64,000 nucleotides of DNA from Neorhizobium galegae (GTDB lineage: Bacteria; Pseudomonadota; Alphaproteobacteria; Rhizobiales; Rhizobiaceae), in assembly GCF_017877135.1 (NCBI RefSeq), contig NZ_JAGIPH010000005.1, forward strand, positions 353,377 through 417,376, in the 5' to 3' direction. Made by a program: the position numbers and the translations under genes. How positions within the stretch are numbered: the first letter of the stretch is position 1; the number at the start of each line of letters is the position of its first letter. Below the pieces are notes generated by a model. That model ran no database searches. It was not told the origin of the DNA and worked only from the letters and a program-made list of their open reading frames with translations. Of the stretch, positions 35,571 to 44,702 are shown piece after piece.

Positions 35571-37742
35571 CTACCAGCTCTTGCTGAGCTTGACGGTCAC
35601 CGTGCGCGCGTCGCCATAGCCGCAGGTGGCAGCGCCGGCGCAGCCGCTGACATAGACCTTGTCGAACAGGTTGGCGACGTTGATCGAGCCTTCCCAGCCA
35701 TTCTTCTTGTAGCGCAGTGCTGCGTCGAAGACGGTGGCATCCGGCACCTTCAGCGTATTTTCCCGGTCCGCCCAGCTTTCACCGCGATAGCGGACACCAC
35801 CGCCGATGCTCAAGCCCTCAAGCGCCGGCACCGGCACTGCGTAATCCAGCCACAGCGAGGCCTGCACGTCAGGCACCAGATAGGGGCTCTTGCCGACATA
35901 GGCGGCTACAATATCCTTCTTCACCTCGAGATCGGTATAGGTGAAGGAGCCGAGCAGCTTCCAGTTGTCATTGAGGTTCACCTTGCCTTCCAGCTCCACA
36001 CCGCGCGACTGCACCTCGCCAATCTGGCTGGAGAGGAAGGTGCCCGGGTCCGTCACCACCACATTGCGCTTGGTGAGATCGAACAGCGAGGCCGTGAACA
36101 GGCCGTCGATAAAGTGCGGCTCGTATTTGACGCCGACTTCGTACTGCTCTCCCTCTTCCGGCTTGTTGTCCGGTGTGCTGCTGACGGCGATCACCGGGTT
36201 GAAGAAGCTCGCCACGCTGACATAGGGCGTCAGCCCGTTGTCGAACTCGTAGGCGAGACCGGCGCGACCGCTGGCGGCGCTCTTGCTGTAGCTGTAGGTG
36301 AAGTCCTGCGTCGGCGCCCAGTAGGTCGGGCCGTTGTCGGTGGTGGTTTCCACGTGGTCGTAGCGGCCGTTCAGCGTCACCAGCCATCCGCCGCCGAAGC
36401 GGATCTGATCCTGCGCATAGATGCCGACCTGCTTCTGGGTGATCAGCTGGTTGCTGTAGGAATTGTTGGCCAGCTGCGGCAGGCCATAGACCGGATCGGT
36501 GGCGCTGATCGGATTGATCGTGGTCGCGGCCTGGTCGTTGGACAGCTGGTAATATTTGTAATCGAGGCCGAACAGCAGGCCGTGCTCCAGCGGCCCGGTG
36601 TCGACCGTGCCCTCCAGGCGGTTATCGATTAGGAAGGTATTCACCTTGGAGGTCTGCTCAAAGCCGATACGGTTCAGCTGCAGGCTGCTGATATCATACC
36701 AGCCATAGAGATAGGGCGCGTTCTCGTGCTTGTAGAGATGGCCGTAACGGGCGTTCTGCGAGACCTTCCAGCCGCTGTCGAATTCGTGCTCGACCTCATA
36801 GCCGACCATTTCCTGGTTATAGACGCCGGTGTCGACATCAGGTTCGCCGTAAAATGCATCGCGCTTGATCTTGCCGAAGCCGGCTACGGATTCGACGGTA
36901 CCGTAATAGGGAAAGAATCCGCCGCCCACATGCAGCTCATCGAGGGCTGCGAACGAGCCCCAGACGGTCAGCTTGGTGGCCTCGTCAGGGGAAATCGTCA
37001 GCTGCGGCATTACGAAGCCGCGCAGGTCGTGCGAGAAATCCGAATAATTGTCGCCGCCAGCAATCTTGCCGGTCAGACGATAGGTCATGGTCTCGCTGGA
37101 GCCGAGTTTGTCGGAGAGATCGAAGCCGAAGAAGGCATTGCCATTGGAATTGATGCCGGTCTCGGTCTCGTAGAGCGGTTCATCGGTCGGCCGCTTGCGC
37201 ACGAGGTTGACCATGCCGCCGGCATTGGCGCCTCCATAGAGGACCGAGGCCGGCCCCTTCAGCACCTCGATGCGCTCCAGCATGTAAGGGTCGGTCTGAA
37301 AGCCGCCGAAACCATAGGCATAGAGATTGAGACCGTCGTAGAACACGCCGGTCTGCGTGGCATCGAAGCCGCGGATATAGACCCAGTCCGTATCGGCATC
37401 AGCACCGAAGGGCGCCGACAGCACGCCCGCCGTATAGGCCAGCGCCTCGTCCACCTTGTTGGTGATGCCGCGATCGTTCAATTCGTCGCGTCCGACGACG
37501 GAGACCGACTGGGGAATGGCGGAAATATCACCGGCGGTCTTCGCACCGGTCGCGGATTTTTTCGCCACGTAACCCTGAACCGGGCCGTTGGCCCCAGTCC
37601 CCTCCGCCGACTGGCCCTGCACCAGCACCGGGTCCAGCTCGATTGCCGGCTCGGCCAGCGCCGGCATGGCGGCGAAGAGGCTGCCTGCCGCAATCCCGGC
37701 CAGCAGCGTGGCGTAACCGTGCCTGTTCCTCGTTGTCATCAT
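35571..37742 (-). CDS. TonB-dependent siderophore receptor (FhuA/FoxA type)
   Basis: The outer-membrane receptor has 723 residues. A signal peptide (about 1-30, ending MPALAEP) is followed by the plug domain with IPQSVSVVGRDELNDRG, VYIRGFDATQTGVFYDG and VLKGPASVLYGGANAGGMVN. The C-terminal beta-barrel ends in aromatic KLSKSW as expected. The plug motifs fit the ferrichrome/ferrioxamine-type group; the exact siderophore cannot be read. Two ATGs (37742 and 37739) are equally possible. A TATAAT-like -10 lies on the minus strand at 37819-37814. The AraC gene upstream on the same strand is its likely regulator. Confidence 0.92.
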   Translation of the reverse strand: MMTTRNRHGYATLLAGIAAGSLFAAMPALAEPAIELDPVLVQGQSAEGTGANGPVQGYVAKKSATGAKTAGDISAIPQSVSVVGRDELNDRGITNKVDEALAYTAGVLSAPFGADADTDWVYIRGFDATQTGVFYDGLNLYAYGFGGFQTDPYMLERIEVLKGPASVLYGGANAGGMVNLVRKRPTDEPLYETETGINSNGNAFFGFDLSDKLGSSETMTYRLTGKIAGGDNYSDFSHDLRGFVMPQLTISPDEATKLTVWGSFAALDELHVGGGFFPYYGTVESVAGFGKIKRDAFYGEPDVDTGVYNQEMVGYEVEHEFDSGWKVSQNARYGHLYKHENAPYLYGWYDISSLQLNRIGFEQTSKVNTFLIDNRLEGTVDTGPLEHGLLFGLDYKYYQLSNDQAATTINPISATDPVYGLPQLANNSYSNQLITQKQVGIYAQDQIRFGGGWLVTLNGRYDHVETTTDNGPTYWAPTQDFTYSYSKSAASGRAGLAYEFDNGLTPYVSVASFFNPVIAVSSTPDNKPEEGEQYEVGVKYEPHFIDGLFTASLFDLTKRNVVVTDPGTFLSSQIGEVQSRGVELEGKVNLNDNWKLLGSFTYTDLEVKKDIVAAYVGKSPYLVPDVQASLWLDYAVPVPALEGLSIGGGVRYRGESWADRENTLKVPDATVFDAALRYKKNGWEGSINVANLFDKVYVSGCAGAATCGYGDARTVTVKLSKSW

Positions 37743-37902
37743 TGTCGCGCGCGCCCCCACGTCTCGTTCCGGGGTCCGACAACCCCACTTGATAAGATGA
37801 GCGCGTAACTCAAATTATAGACCGATGCTTGCCTGCAGGACGAAAAATTGAACATTCTTGGGCAAACATCGCCGGCACGTCCGGCAGAGCCCCCGCAGCC
37901 CG

Positions 37903-38784
37903 TCAACTGTGTGCTTTTCGCCACTTCGCCGGCGTGGTGCCGAGATACTGGCGGAAGACGCGCGTGAAATGCGCCTGATCGGCAAAACCGATTTCCACCG
38001 CAACCGCATTGAGGGGAAGATCCTTTTCCGCAAGCATCGCCTTGGCGCGCGCCAGCCGCTCGCGCATCTGCCACTGGTGCGGTGCGAGCCCGGTGGATGC
38101 CTTGAAGGAATGGGAAAACTGCGAGGCGGAAAGGCCTGTCAGATCCGCCAGTTCATCGAGCCGCACCGTGCGCAGGCAATGGGCGTCGAGATAATCGGTG
38201 GCGCGCCGCAGCTGCCAGGGAGCCAATGCGCTGCGCTTGCGCCGCTCCACCTTATCGAGGTTCAGCACCGCAATGATCAGCGAGAGCGCCAGCCCATCGC
38301 CATAGAGATCATGCAGCGGCTGCGGATTGAGGCATTCGGCGGCGATCAGCCGCGCAAGGCTCATGGCGCGCTCATCGAAGAACAGCAGCTTCGGATCATC
38401 CAGCCGGCGCGGGTCGAGATCATCCGTCAGCCGGCGGCAGATGGTTTCGGCATCGAAGTGAATGTCGAGGTGGCGAAGGGTGCGGATGCCGGTGAAATCC
38501 ACCCACAGATCCATGCCGGCCGGCACGTAGGAGATCGGCGAGCTTTGCGGGTTCTGCAACTCGCCCTTCCGGCCCTTACCGCTGCGCACCACTGGCCGAC
38601 CCGTGCCCTGCAGATCGAGCAGGATGAAGAGGCGGGGATCGGAGGCGACATAATGGCCGCCGGCATAAGGCGCGCACTCCACATCCCATACATCGGCGAC
38701 CAGCCCGTTCCAGACGCGACGGGCAACGCCCTTGCCGAGCGAAAAGCCCTCGATCGTGTTGGACATCCGGGGTTGGAAGGTCAT
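37903..38784 (-). CDS. AraC-family regulator next to the siderophore receptor
   Basis: The 293-residue protein has a C-terminal AraC DNA-binding domain with two helix-turn-helices: LADLTGLSASQFSHSFKAST and NAVAVEIGFADQAHFTRVFR, followed by YLGTTPAKWRK. The N-terminal 170 residues should hold the ligand-binding part and are not recognised. It is on the same strand and 160 bases upstream of the receptor gene, a common arrangement for siderophore-responsive AraC activators; the ligand is inferred, not seen. Confidence 0.85.
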   Translation of the reverse strand: MTFQPRMSNTIEGFSLGKGVARRVWNGLVADVWDVECAPYAGGHYVASDPRLFILLDLQGTGRPVVRSGKGRKGELQNPQSSPISYVPAGMDLWVDFTGIRTLRHLDIHFDAETICRRLTDDLDPRRLDDPKLLFFDERAMSLARLIAAECLNPQPLHDLYGDGLALSLIIAVLNLDKVERRKRSALAPWQLRRATDYLDAHCLRTVRLDELADLTGLSASQFSHSFKASTGLAPHQWQMRERLARAKAMLAEKDLPLNAVAVEIGFADQAHFTRVFRQYLGTTPAKWRKAHS

Positions 38785-38947
38785 GGGCGGCGGCTGAAAA
38801 GTTGAGTGTTATACTCCCCTATCAGACTTCCGCCGCACTGGCAATTTCACGGGAAGCCAAGGCGCCATCGTCAGAGCCCGGGCTTGTCCGCTTGCATCTT
38901 GGGGGCGCTGCTGCCGGTCCGCCAGTGCAGCAGCGCCTCCCCGGCCC

Positions 38948-39376
38948 TCATGGATAGATGACGCCCTTGCGCAGGATGACATTGGCATAAAGGCGCGGCT
39001 CGCTGGTCTGCACCACCGTATGCGCCGCCTTCACCCGCGGATAAAAATCAGGCCCGAGGAGCGGCACCACCGGCTGCTTCGGCTCATGCCGCTTGCAGCA
39101 GGCAATGAGTTCCTGATGGACCGGGTCGAGTGCATCGCGATCCTTGCCGACCGTCGAGCGGAAGATTGCTTCGGACACGAAATCATCGATCGGCAGAACG
39201 GAGAGAACGGCATCGAGAACGGCAATCAGCCCATGGCCATCCAGACGGACCAGCCGCTTTGCATGCTCCAGTCCCGGATAGTTTCCGTCAACGATGGCAA
39301 TCTCATCGCCGTGACCCATGGCCCGAAGCGTCGCCAGAAGATCGGGGCTGAGGATCGGATTGATGCCTTTCAGCAT
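38948..39376 (-). CDS. RbsD/FucU-family sugar mutarotase
   Basis: The 142-residue protein matches FucU/RbsD: MLKGINPILSPDLLATLRAM, then GHGDEIAIVDGNYPG with the catalytic His22 and Asp30, and the C-terminal YANVILRKGVIYP. Such enzymes interconvert the alpha and beta forms of fucose or ribose. It starts one base after the ROK regulator stop, so it is co-transcribed with it and lies opposite to frcBCA. Its substrate may be the sugar brought in by the Frc transporter. Confidence 0.88.
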   Translation of the reverse strand: MLKGINPILSPDLLATLRAMGHGDEIAIVDGNYPGLEHAKRLVRLDGHGLIAVLDAVLSVLPIDDFVSEAIFRSTVGKDRDALDPVHQELIACCKRHEPKQPVVPLLGPDFYPRVKAAHTVVQTSEPRLYANVILRKGVIYP

Positions 39377-39377
39377 G

Positions 39378-40604
39378 TTAGGAAAGCTCCTTGAACAATA
39401 TGCTTTGATCGGTGAGGTAACGGGCAAAGATCGGCAGGCTTGCACCGCCAATGGCGCGCGCCTGCGCGCCGACTGCGCCTTCGATGATATCGGGAATGAT
39501 GACGCCCTGCAGATCGAGCCTTGCGACGGCTGCCACCGTGGCCTTGACGATGCGGGCGCGCACCCAGGGCGGAAAGCCGCCATCGATGACGGCCGCTCCG
39601 AAATCGATGACGGAGGCGGCCGCGACGATGGCCTGCGCCAGCGCATCGGCCGTATCGCGGATCCAGATGTCGAGCGGCTCGCCGAAGTCGATCCATTCAT
39701 CGGCCGAATACCACAGCGGCTGCGGATCGATACCGCGCTCCAGCAGCAGTTTTTCGAGGACGAAGATCGAGGCAATGTCGAGAAGCTGGCGGTTTTCGCC
39801 CTGCCCGCCGCGCACCGGCAATGGCCCGAGCGCCCCGGCCGTGCCGCTGCGGCCGGAGAATACCTCGGAATTCAGCACGATACCGCCTCCGATGAAGGAG
39901 CCGATGAAGAAATAGACGAAATCCGGATAGGACGGGCCGACGCCGAAGACGAGTTCTGCACCGCAGGCGCTGGTGGCATCGTTCTGCAGATAGACAGGAT
40001 GACGGATCTTTGCGGAAGCCTGCGCATGCAGGTCGAACTGGCGCCAGGCGTCCATGGCACCCGGCGGGGCGCCGACTTCCTCGGCCCAGTTCCACAATTC
40101 GAAGGGGGCTGCGATGCCGACGCCGGCAATCTGCGCCCGCTCGGCCTCGCTCATCTGCGCCTCGATACTGTCGATGCCGGTGAGGATGATGGACATGATT
40201 TCATCGGGGCGCGGATAGGCATAGATCTGGCGCACGCGTCGGCGGATCTTGCCGACGAAATCCATGAGCACGACGTCGGCGCTGCGCCGGCCGATCTTGA
40301 CGCCGAAGGAAAAGACCGCATCCGGGTTGAGCCGCATCGGGATGGACGGCTGGCCGACCCTGCCGCGTACAGGATCCCCACGCAGAAGCAGGCCTTCCTT
40401 TTCGAGCGCCCGCATGATGACCGACACGGTCTGCGCCGAAAGGCCCGTGCGACGGGTAATGTCTGCCTTCGACATGGAGCCGTGCAGACGCACGAGCGAC
40501 AGCACGAGCCGCTCATTGTGGGCACGCACGCGTACCTGATTGGATCCCCCCGCAAACGGAACGGACGGTGGCGATCCCGGAGGCTGATATTCATGATTTG
40601 TCAT
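39378..40604 (-). CDS. ROK-family transcriptional regulator
   Basis: The 408-residue protein has an N-terminal MarR-like winged helix (about 28-80: MSKADITRRTGLSAQTVSVI, MRALEKEGLLLRG) and a ROK sugar-kinase-like fold (YLQNDATSACGAELVFG, FFIGSFIGGGIVLNSEVFSG). The CxCGxxGC zinc motif and the DxGxT phosphate loop of active ROK kinases are absent, so it is a regulator. It is divergent from frcBCA and probably represses that operon. The sensed sugar is not known. Confidence 0.88.
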   Translation of the reverse strand: MTNHEYQPPGSPPSVPFAGGSNQVRVRAHNERLVLSLVRLHGSMSKADITRRTGLSAQTVSVIMRALEKEGLLLRGDPVRGRVGQPSIPMRLNPDAVFSFGVKIGRRSADVVLMDFVGKIRRRVRQIYAYPRPDEIMSIILTGIDSIEAQMSEAERAQIAGVGIAAPFELWNWAEEVGAPPGAMDAWRQFDLHAQASAKIRHPVYLQNDATSACGAELVFGVGPSYPDFVYFFIGSFIGGGIVLNSEVFSGRSGTAGALGPLPVRGGQGENRQLLDIASIFVLEKLLLERGIDPQPLWYSADEWIDFGEPLDIWIRDTADALAQAIVAAASVIDFGAAVIDGGFPPWVRARIVKATVAAVARLDLQGVIIPDIIEGAVGAQARAIGGASLPIFARYLTDQSILFKELS

Positions 40605-40656
40605 GGCTACCCCTCCCTAAGGTACCCAGTCTCCTCGCACAAGAAAGTAGCAGCGC

Positions 40657-40690
40657 GAATTAATAAATCAATCGGAATTAATTATTGACA
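40657..40690 (+). promoter_or_regulatory. frcB promoter with GAATTAAT direct repeats
   Basis: GAATTAAT occurs at 40657-40664 and 40675-40682, 18 bases apart, followed directly by a -35-like TTGACA at 40685-40690. The AT-rich block stands out from the GC-rich surroundings and sits between the divergent ROK gene and frcB. It is the natural place for ROK operator sites. A -10 would fall near 40708-40714, where TCTTAAT is found. Confidence 0.55.
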
Positions 40691-40811
40691 GGCACATCGG
40701 GTTTTGATCTTAATGCGGCTGTGAAGGCACGGGCGACTTGGAGGAGGCGTCTGGTCACTCGATCTGGTCCGTTGCCTGGCCATCAGCGCTTACACTCTGG
40801 GAGGAGCCCCA

Positions 40812-41837
40812 ATGAAAAAGAGCATCATTACCGCCGCTTTCGCAACGCTTGCCATGGGCGTCGTCTTCGCCGCTCCGGCATCGGCTGCCGGCGTTTCGGC
40901 CTGCCTGATCACCAAGACGGATACCAACCCCTTCTTCGTCAAGATGAAGGAAGGTGCCACAGCCAAGGCCAAGGAACTCGGCGTGACGCTGAAGTCCTAT
41001 GCCGGCAAGATCGACGGTGATTCCGAAAGCCAGGTCGCAGCGATCGAAACCTGCATTGCAGACGGCGCAAAGGGCATTCTGCTGACCGCCTCCGATACCG
41101 CCGGCATCGTTCCTGCCGTCAAGCAGGCCCGTGACGCCGGCGTTCTCGTCATCGCCCTCGACACGCCCCTCGACCCGATCACCGCAGCCGACGCAACCTT
41201 TGCCACCGACAACCTGCTCGCCGGCAAGCTGATCGGCCAGTGGGCCGCCGCAACGCTCGGCGCCAAGGCAAAGGATGCCAAGGTTGCCTTCCTTGACCTG
41301 ACGCCGGCCCAGCCGTCCGTCGACGTCATGCGCGACCAGGGCTTCATGATCGGCTTCGGCATCGACCCCAAGGATCCGAACAAGATCGGCGATGAAAGCG
41401 ACCCGCGCATCGTGGGCCATGACATCACCAACGGCAATGAAGAAGGCGGCCGCACGGCCATGGAAAACCTTCTCCAGAAGAACCCCAACATCAACGTGGT
41501 GCACACCATCAACGAACCGGCCGCTGCCGGCGCCTATGAAGCGCTGAAGGCTGTCGGCAAGCAGAAGGACGTGCTGATCGTCTCCGTCGACGGTGGCTGC
41601 CCGGGCGTCAAGAACGTCAAGGAAGGCATCATCGGTGCGACATCGCAGCAGTATCCGCTGCTGATGGCAGCCCTCGGCATCGAAGCCATCAAGAAGTTCG
41701 CCGACAGCGGTGAAAAGCCGAAGCCGACCGCCGGCAAGAACTTCTTCGACACCGGCGTTTCGCTCGTGACCGACAAGCCGGCCACCGGCGTTCCTTCGAT
41801 CGACACCAAGGAAGGCACGGCCAAGTGCTGGGGTTGA
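40812..41837 (+). CDS. frcB: Fructose-type ABC transporter substrate-binding protein FrcB
   Basis: The 341-residue periplasmic binding protein (type 1 PBP, PF13407) has a signal peptide (about 1-25, ending ASAAG) and then [60 protein letters not shown] and [13 protein letters not shown]. It is very close to the Sinorhizobium meliloti FrcB that I recall. Fructose is the main ligand there, with mannose and ribose as lesser ones. It leads frcB-frcC-frcA and is followed by a stable hairpin that should raise its mRNA relative to the rest. Confidence 0.92.
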   Translation: MKKSIITAAFATLAMGVVFAAPASAAGVSACLITKTDTNPFFVKMKEGATAKAKELGVTLKSYAGKIDGDSESQVAAIETCIADGAKGILLTASDTAGIVPAVKQARDAGVLVIALDTPLDPITAADATFATDNLLAGKLIGQWAAATLGAKAKDAKVAFLDLTPAQPSVDVMRDQGFMIGFGIDPKDPNKIGDESDPRIVGHDITNGNEEGGRTAMENLLQKNPNINVVHTINEPAAAGAYEALKAVGKQKDVLIVSVDGGCPGVKNVKEGIIGATSQQYPLLMAALGIEAIKKFADSGEKPKPTAGKNFFDTGVSLVTDKPATGVPSIDTKEGTAKCWG

Positions 41838-41865
41838 TCCTGAACCACTCTTGATTGCCAAAGAG

Positions 41866-41890
41866 GAAGGGCGGCGACAGGCCGCCCTTC
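41866..41890 (+). other. Stable hairpin after frcB
   Basis: GAAGGGCGGC and GCCGCCCTTC form a perfect 10-base stem with the loop GACAG, 29 bases after the frcB stop. There is no T-run, so it is more likely an mRNA 3' stabiliser or weak attenuator than a full terminator. The 195-base frcB-frcC gap holds no gene. Confidence 0.7.
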
Positions 41891-42032
41891 TGACAAGCCG
41901 CCAACCGCGCAAACGCGGCCCGGTCGCTTCGCTGACGATTGAAAGTATCCATTTCATCGCCGACATGCCGCAGGATGTCATTCCTCCGGTCGGCCCTCGC
42001 ATCCTCGGGAGAGGCAATAGGGAGGAAAATCA

Positions 42033-43118
42033 ATGAGCGAGCCACAAGCCGCCAGCAAGAAACCCCATCTCGAATACGAAACCGTATTGTCCGGAAGCGC
42101 CACGCAGGTTGCGCAGTTCGACGGCAACGACAAGACGCCGCTGCAGAAGTTCCAGCACTTCCTGCATTCCAGCCCGGCCGCCGTGCCGCTGATCGTTCTT
42201 CTTCTGTCGGTGGCGGTCTTCGGTTCGATCCTCGGCTCGAAATTCTTTTCGGCCTTCACCCTGACGCTCATCCTGCAGCAGGTGGCCATTACCGGCATTA
42301 TCGGGGCCGCCCAGACGCTGATCATCCTGACCGCCGGCATCGACCTGTCGGTCGGCGCCATCATGGTGCTGTCGTCGGTGATCATGGGCCAGTTTGCCGT
42401 CAACTACGGCATCCCGACGCCGCTTGCGATCCTGGCCGGCTTTGCCACGGGCGCGATCTGCGGCTTCATCAACGGCGTTCTGGTGGCGCGGGTGAAACTG
42501 CCGCCCTTCATCGTCACGCTCGGCATGTGGCAGATCGTCCTGGCCACCAACTTCCTCTATTCCGCCAACGAGACGATCCGCTCGCAGGACCTCGAAGCCA
42601 AGGCGCCGCTCCTGCAGTTTTTCGGCCAGAACCTGCGCCTCGGCGGCGCCGTGTTCACCTATGGCGTGCTCGCGCTCGTCGTGTTGGTTGCCATTCTCTG
42701 GTATGTGCTGAACCGCACCGCCTGGGGCCGGCATCTTTATGCCGTGGGTGACGATCCGGATGCAGCAGAGCTTGCCGGCGTCAACGTCAAGAAGATGCTG
42801 GTCTCCGTCTACACGCTGTCCGGCCTCATCTGTGCGCTTGGCGGCTGGGCGCTGATCGGCCGCATCGGCTCCGTTTCGCCCACCGCTGGCCAGTTCGCCA
42901 ACATAGAATCCATCACGGCCGTGGTCATCGGGGGCCTCTCCCTGTTCGGCGGACGCGGCTCGATCATGGGCATGCTGTTCGGCGCTCTCATCGTCGGCGT
43001 CTTTGCGCTTGGCCTTCGCCTCATCGGCACCGACCCGCAGTGGACCTATCTCATGATCGGCGTGCTGATCATTGCAGCTGTCGCCATCGACCAGTGGATC
43101 AGAAAGGTAGCAGGCTAA
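42033..43118 (+). CDS. frcC: Fructose-type ABC transporter permease FrcC
   Basis: The 361-residue inner-membrane protein belongs to the RbsC family (BPD_transp_2). After a hydrophilic N-terminus of about 45 residues it has 8-10 helices and the signature QTLIILTAGIDLSVGAIMVL, then GDDPDAAELAGVNVKKML and IGGLSLFGGRGSIMGMLFGA. It carries the sugar across the inner membrane. Its stop overlaps the frcA start (TAATG). Confidence 0.93.
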   Translation: MSEPQAASKKPHLEYETVLSGSATQVAQFDGNDKTPLQKFQHFLHSSPAAVPLIVLLLSVAVFGSILGSKFFSAFTLTLILQQVAITGIIGAAQTLIILTAGIDLSVGAIMVLSSVIMGQFAVNYGIPTPLAILAGFATGAICGFINGVLVARVKLPPFIVTLGMWQIVLATNFLYSANETIRSQDLEAKAPLLQFFGQNLRLGGAVFTYGVLALVVLVAILWYVLNRTAWGRHLYAVGDDPDAAELAGVNVKKMLVSVYTLSGLICALGGWALIGRIGSVSPTAGQFANIESITAVVIGGLSLFGGRGSIMGMLFGALIVGVFALGLRLIGTDPQWTYLMIGVLIIAAVAIDQWIRKVAG

Positions 43119-43894
43119 TGGCTCTCGAACCCATTCTTTCGGCCCGTGGCCTCGTCAAGCGCTACGGCAAGGTAACGGCCCTCGACCGGGCGGATTTCGA
43201 CCTCTATCCCGGCGAAATCCTGGCGGTCATCGGCGACAACGGCGCGGGCAAATCCTCGCTGATCAAGGCGATTTCCGGTGCCATCCATCCCGATGACGGC
43301 GAAATCACGCTTGAGGGCAAGACGGTCAACTTCCGCTCGCCGATCGAGGCGCGCAAGTCCGGCATCGAGACCGTCTACCAGAACCTGGCACTCTCGCCGG
43401 CGCTCTCGATCGCCGACAACATGTTTCTCGGGCGCGAGATCCGCAAGCCTGGCATCATGGGCAGCGTCTTCCGCTCGCTCGATCGCCCGGCCATGGAAAA
43501 GTTCGCCCGCGAAAAGCTCTCCGAACTCGGCCTGATGACCATCCAGAACATCAACCAGGCGGTGGAAACGCTGTCCGGCGGCCAGCGTCAGGGCGTCGCC
43601 GTGGCGCGCGCGGCGGCCTTCGGCTCGAAAGTCATTATCCTTGATGAACCGACGGCCGCACTCGGCGTGAAGGAAAGCCGGCGCGTGCTGGAACTGATCC
43701 TCGACGTGCGCTCGCGCGGCATTCCGATCGTGCTCATTTCGCACAACATGCCGCATGTCTTTGAAGTGGCGGACCGGATTCACATCCACCGCCTCGGCCG
43801 TCGCCTCACCGTCATCGATCCGAAGGATTACACGATGTCGGATGCGGTCGCCTTCATGACCGGAGCAAAGTCTCCGGAACAGCTGGCCGCCTGA
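43118..43894 (+). CDS. frcA: Fructose-type ABC transporter ATPase FrcA
   Basis: The 258-residue protein has a single NBD: Walker A GDNGAGKSSLIKAI, signature TLSGGQRQGVAVARA, Walker B VIILDEPTAALGVKES and the switch LISHNMPHVFEVADRIHI. Unlike RbsA or MglA it has one ATPase domain, as known for S. meliloti FrcA. It is followed by a strong terminator, so the kinase gene frcK found downstream in S. meliloti is missing here. Confidence 0.93.
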   Translation: MALEPILSARGLVKRYGKVTALDRADFDLYPGEILAVIGDNGAGKSSLIKAISGAIHPDDGEITLEGKTVNFRSPIEARKSGIETVYQNLALSPALSIADNMFLGREIRKPGIMGSVFRSLDRPAMEKFAREKLSELGLMTIQNINQAVETLSGGQRQGVAVARAAAFGSKVIILDEPTAALGVKESRRVLELILDVRSRGIPIVLISHNMPHVFEVADRIHIHRLGRRLTVIDPKDYTMSDAVAFMTGAKSPEQLAA

Positions 43895-43915
43895 TAGCGC
43901 GCCGCCAGCCAATTG

Positions 43916-43949
43916 GGCCGCCCCGGTTGACGGACCGGGGCGGCCTTTT
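43916..43949 (+). terminator. Intrinsic terminator of frcBCA
   Basis: GGCCGCCCCGGT (43916-43927) and ACCGGGGCGGCC (43934-43945) make a 12-base perfect stem with a 6-base loop, followed by TTTTC. It ends the frcBCA transcript. Confidence 0.92.
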
Positions 43950-44311
43950 CGCATCCGGCAGACGGGTGCTCGAGCACTATCCCTGCAGGTGCAATCCCTT
44001 GCATAGTCGTCGCCGCAGCTGTCCCTGCACACACCACCATCGATAAGATTGTAACAAAGTAACGACATGGCCAAAACGACTGTATCGCCCAAAGGACTAA
44101 ACCTTCAGAAGGAAAATTATAAAGATAGTTATTGTCATGTTTTCGAGGCTTGCCGTCGAAATTATGACTAAATCGTTACTCTATACAATATCTCATCGTT
44201 GATTAAATCGGATTGCGAGCGTTTCCATCTCCATGCCATATACTGGTCGTGAACTATACACGGGGCCGCCATGACAACCGCGGCGTGAATGGCATTGCGG
44301 AGGGAAAAGGC
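43950..44311. other. AT-rich intergenic region, no gene seen
   Basis: About 360 bases without a plausible gene, visibly richer in A and T than the surroundings between 44040 and 44215. GTAAC is repeated at 44051-44055 and 44059-44063 and appears inverted as GTTAC at 44175-44179. A TATACT that could be a -10 lies near 44239. The region probably holds the promoter and regulator sites of the small gene at 44312. Confidence 0.5.
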
Positions 44312-44518
44312 ATGTCCAACACAGTCATCGAGCTTTATGGCGCGGTTCGGCGTGATCCGTTGACGATGTCGCAGCTTGCCAGCGCCCCGGACCTGCCGAC
44401 CTTCATGTCGATGTTCATCCAGGAAGGTTCCCGCCGCGGCTTCGACCTGACCGAGGAAATGATCGAGCAGGTGGTTGGCCAGATCGCCCGGCGACCGCGC
44501 GCCGTCAACGACAACTGA
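44312..44518 (+). CDS. Small Nif11-like protein
   Basis: The 68-residue protein starts at ATG 44312 after GGAGGGAAAAGG. Its pattern (VIELYGAVRRDPLTMSQLAS, then LPTFMSMFIQEGSRRGFDLT, then EEMIEQVV) resembles the Nif11 domain (PF07862): a short helix, then a Ala/Ser-rich linker and a G-x-D/E-L-T-x-E-E helix. Nif11 proteins are linked to nitrogen fixation clusters or serve as leader peptides. Here no GG cleavage site, Cys-rich core or modification enzyme is present, so a peptide-natural-product role is unlikely. The function is unknown. Confidence 0.62.
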   Translation: MSNTVIELYGAVRRDPLTMSQLASAPDLPTFMSMFIQEGSRRGFDLTEEMIEQVVGQIARRPRAVNDN

Positions 44519-44702
44519 GGGCCTCCAGGACCCTTATTGATCACAGCATGGCCTTCCGAACGGGCATGACTTCAGACGGCCAGGGAAAATTCCGTTTTCC
44601 GCATCCCCGGCGGCTTTCAGGGACTTGAAGCAGGCCTTCGGGCATGCGAACGGCAACCGCAATATCCGTGCGCCTTTTCGGCGTTCCAAGCTGCGGGCCG
44701 TC

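Noticed and set aside
44312..44518. Nif11-type leader peptide of a modified peptide
   Set aside because: There is no cleavage motif, no core peptide with modifiable residues, and no modification or export enzyme close by.
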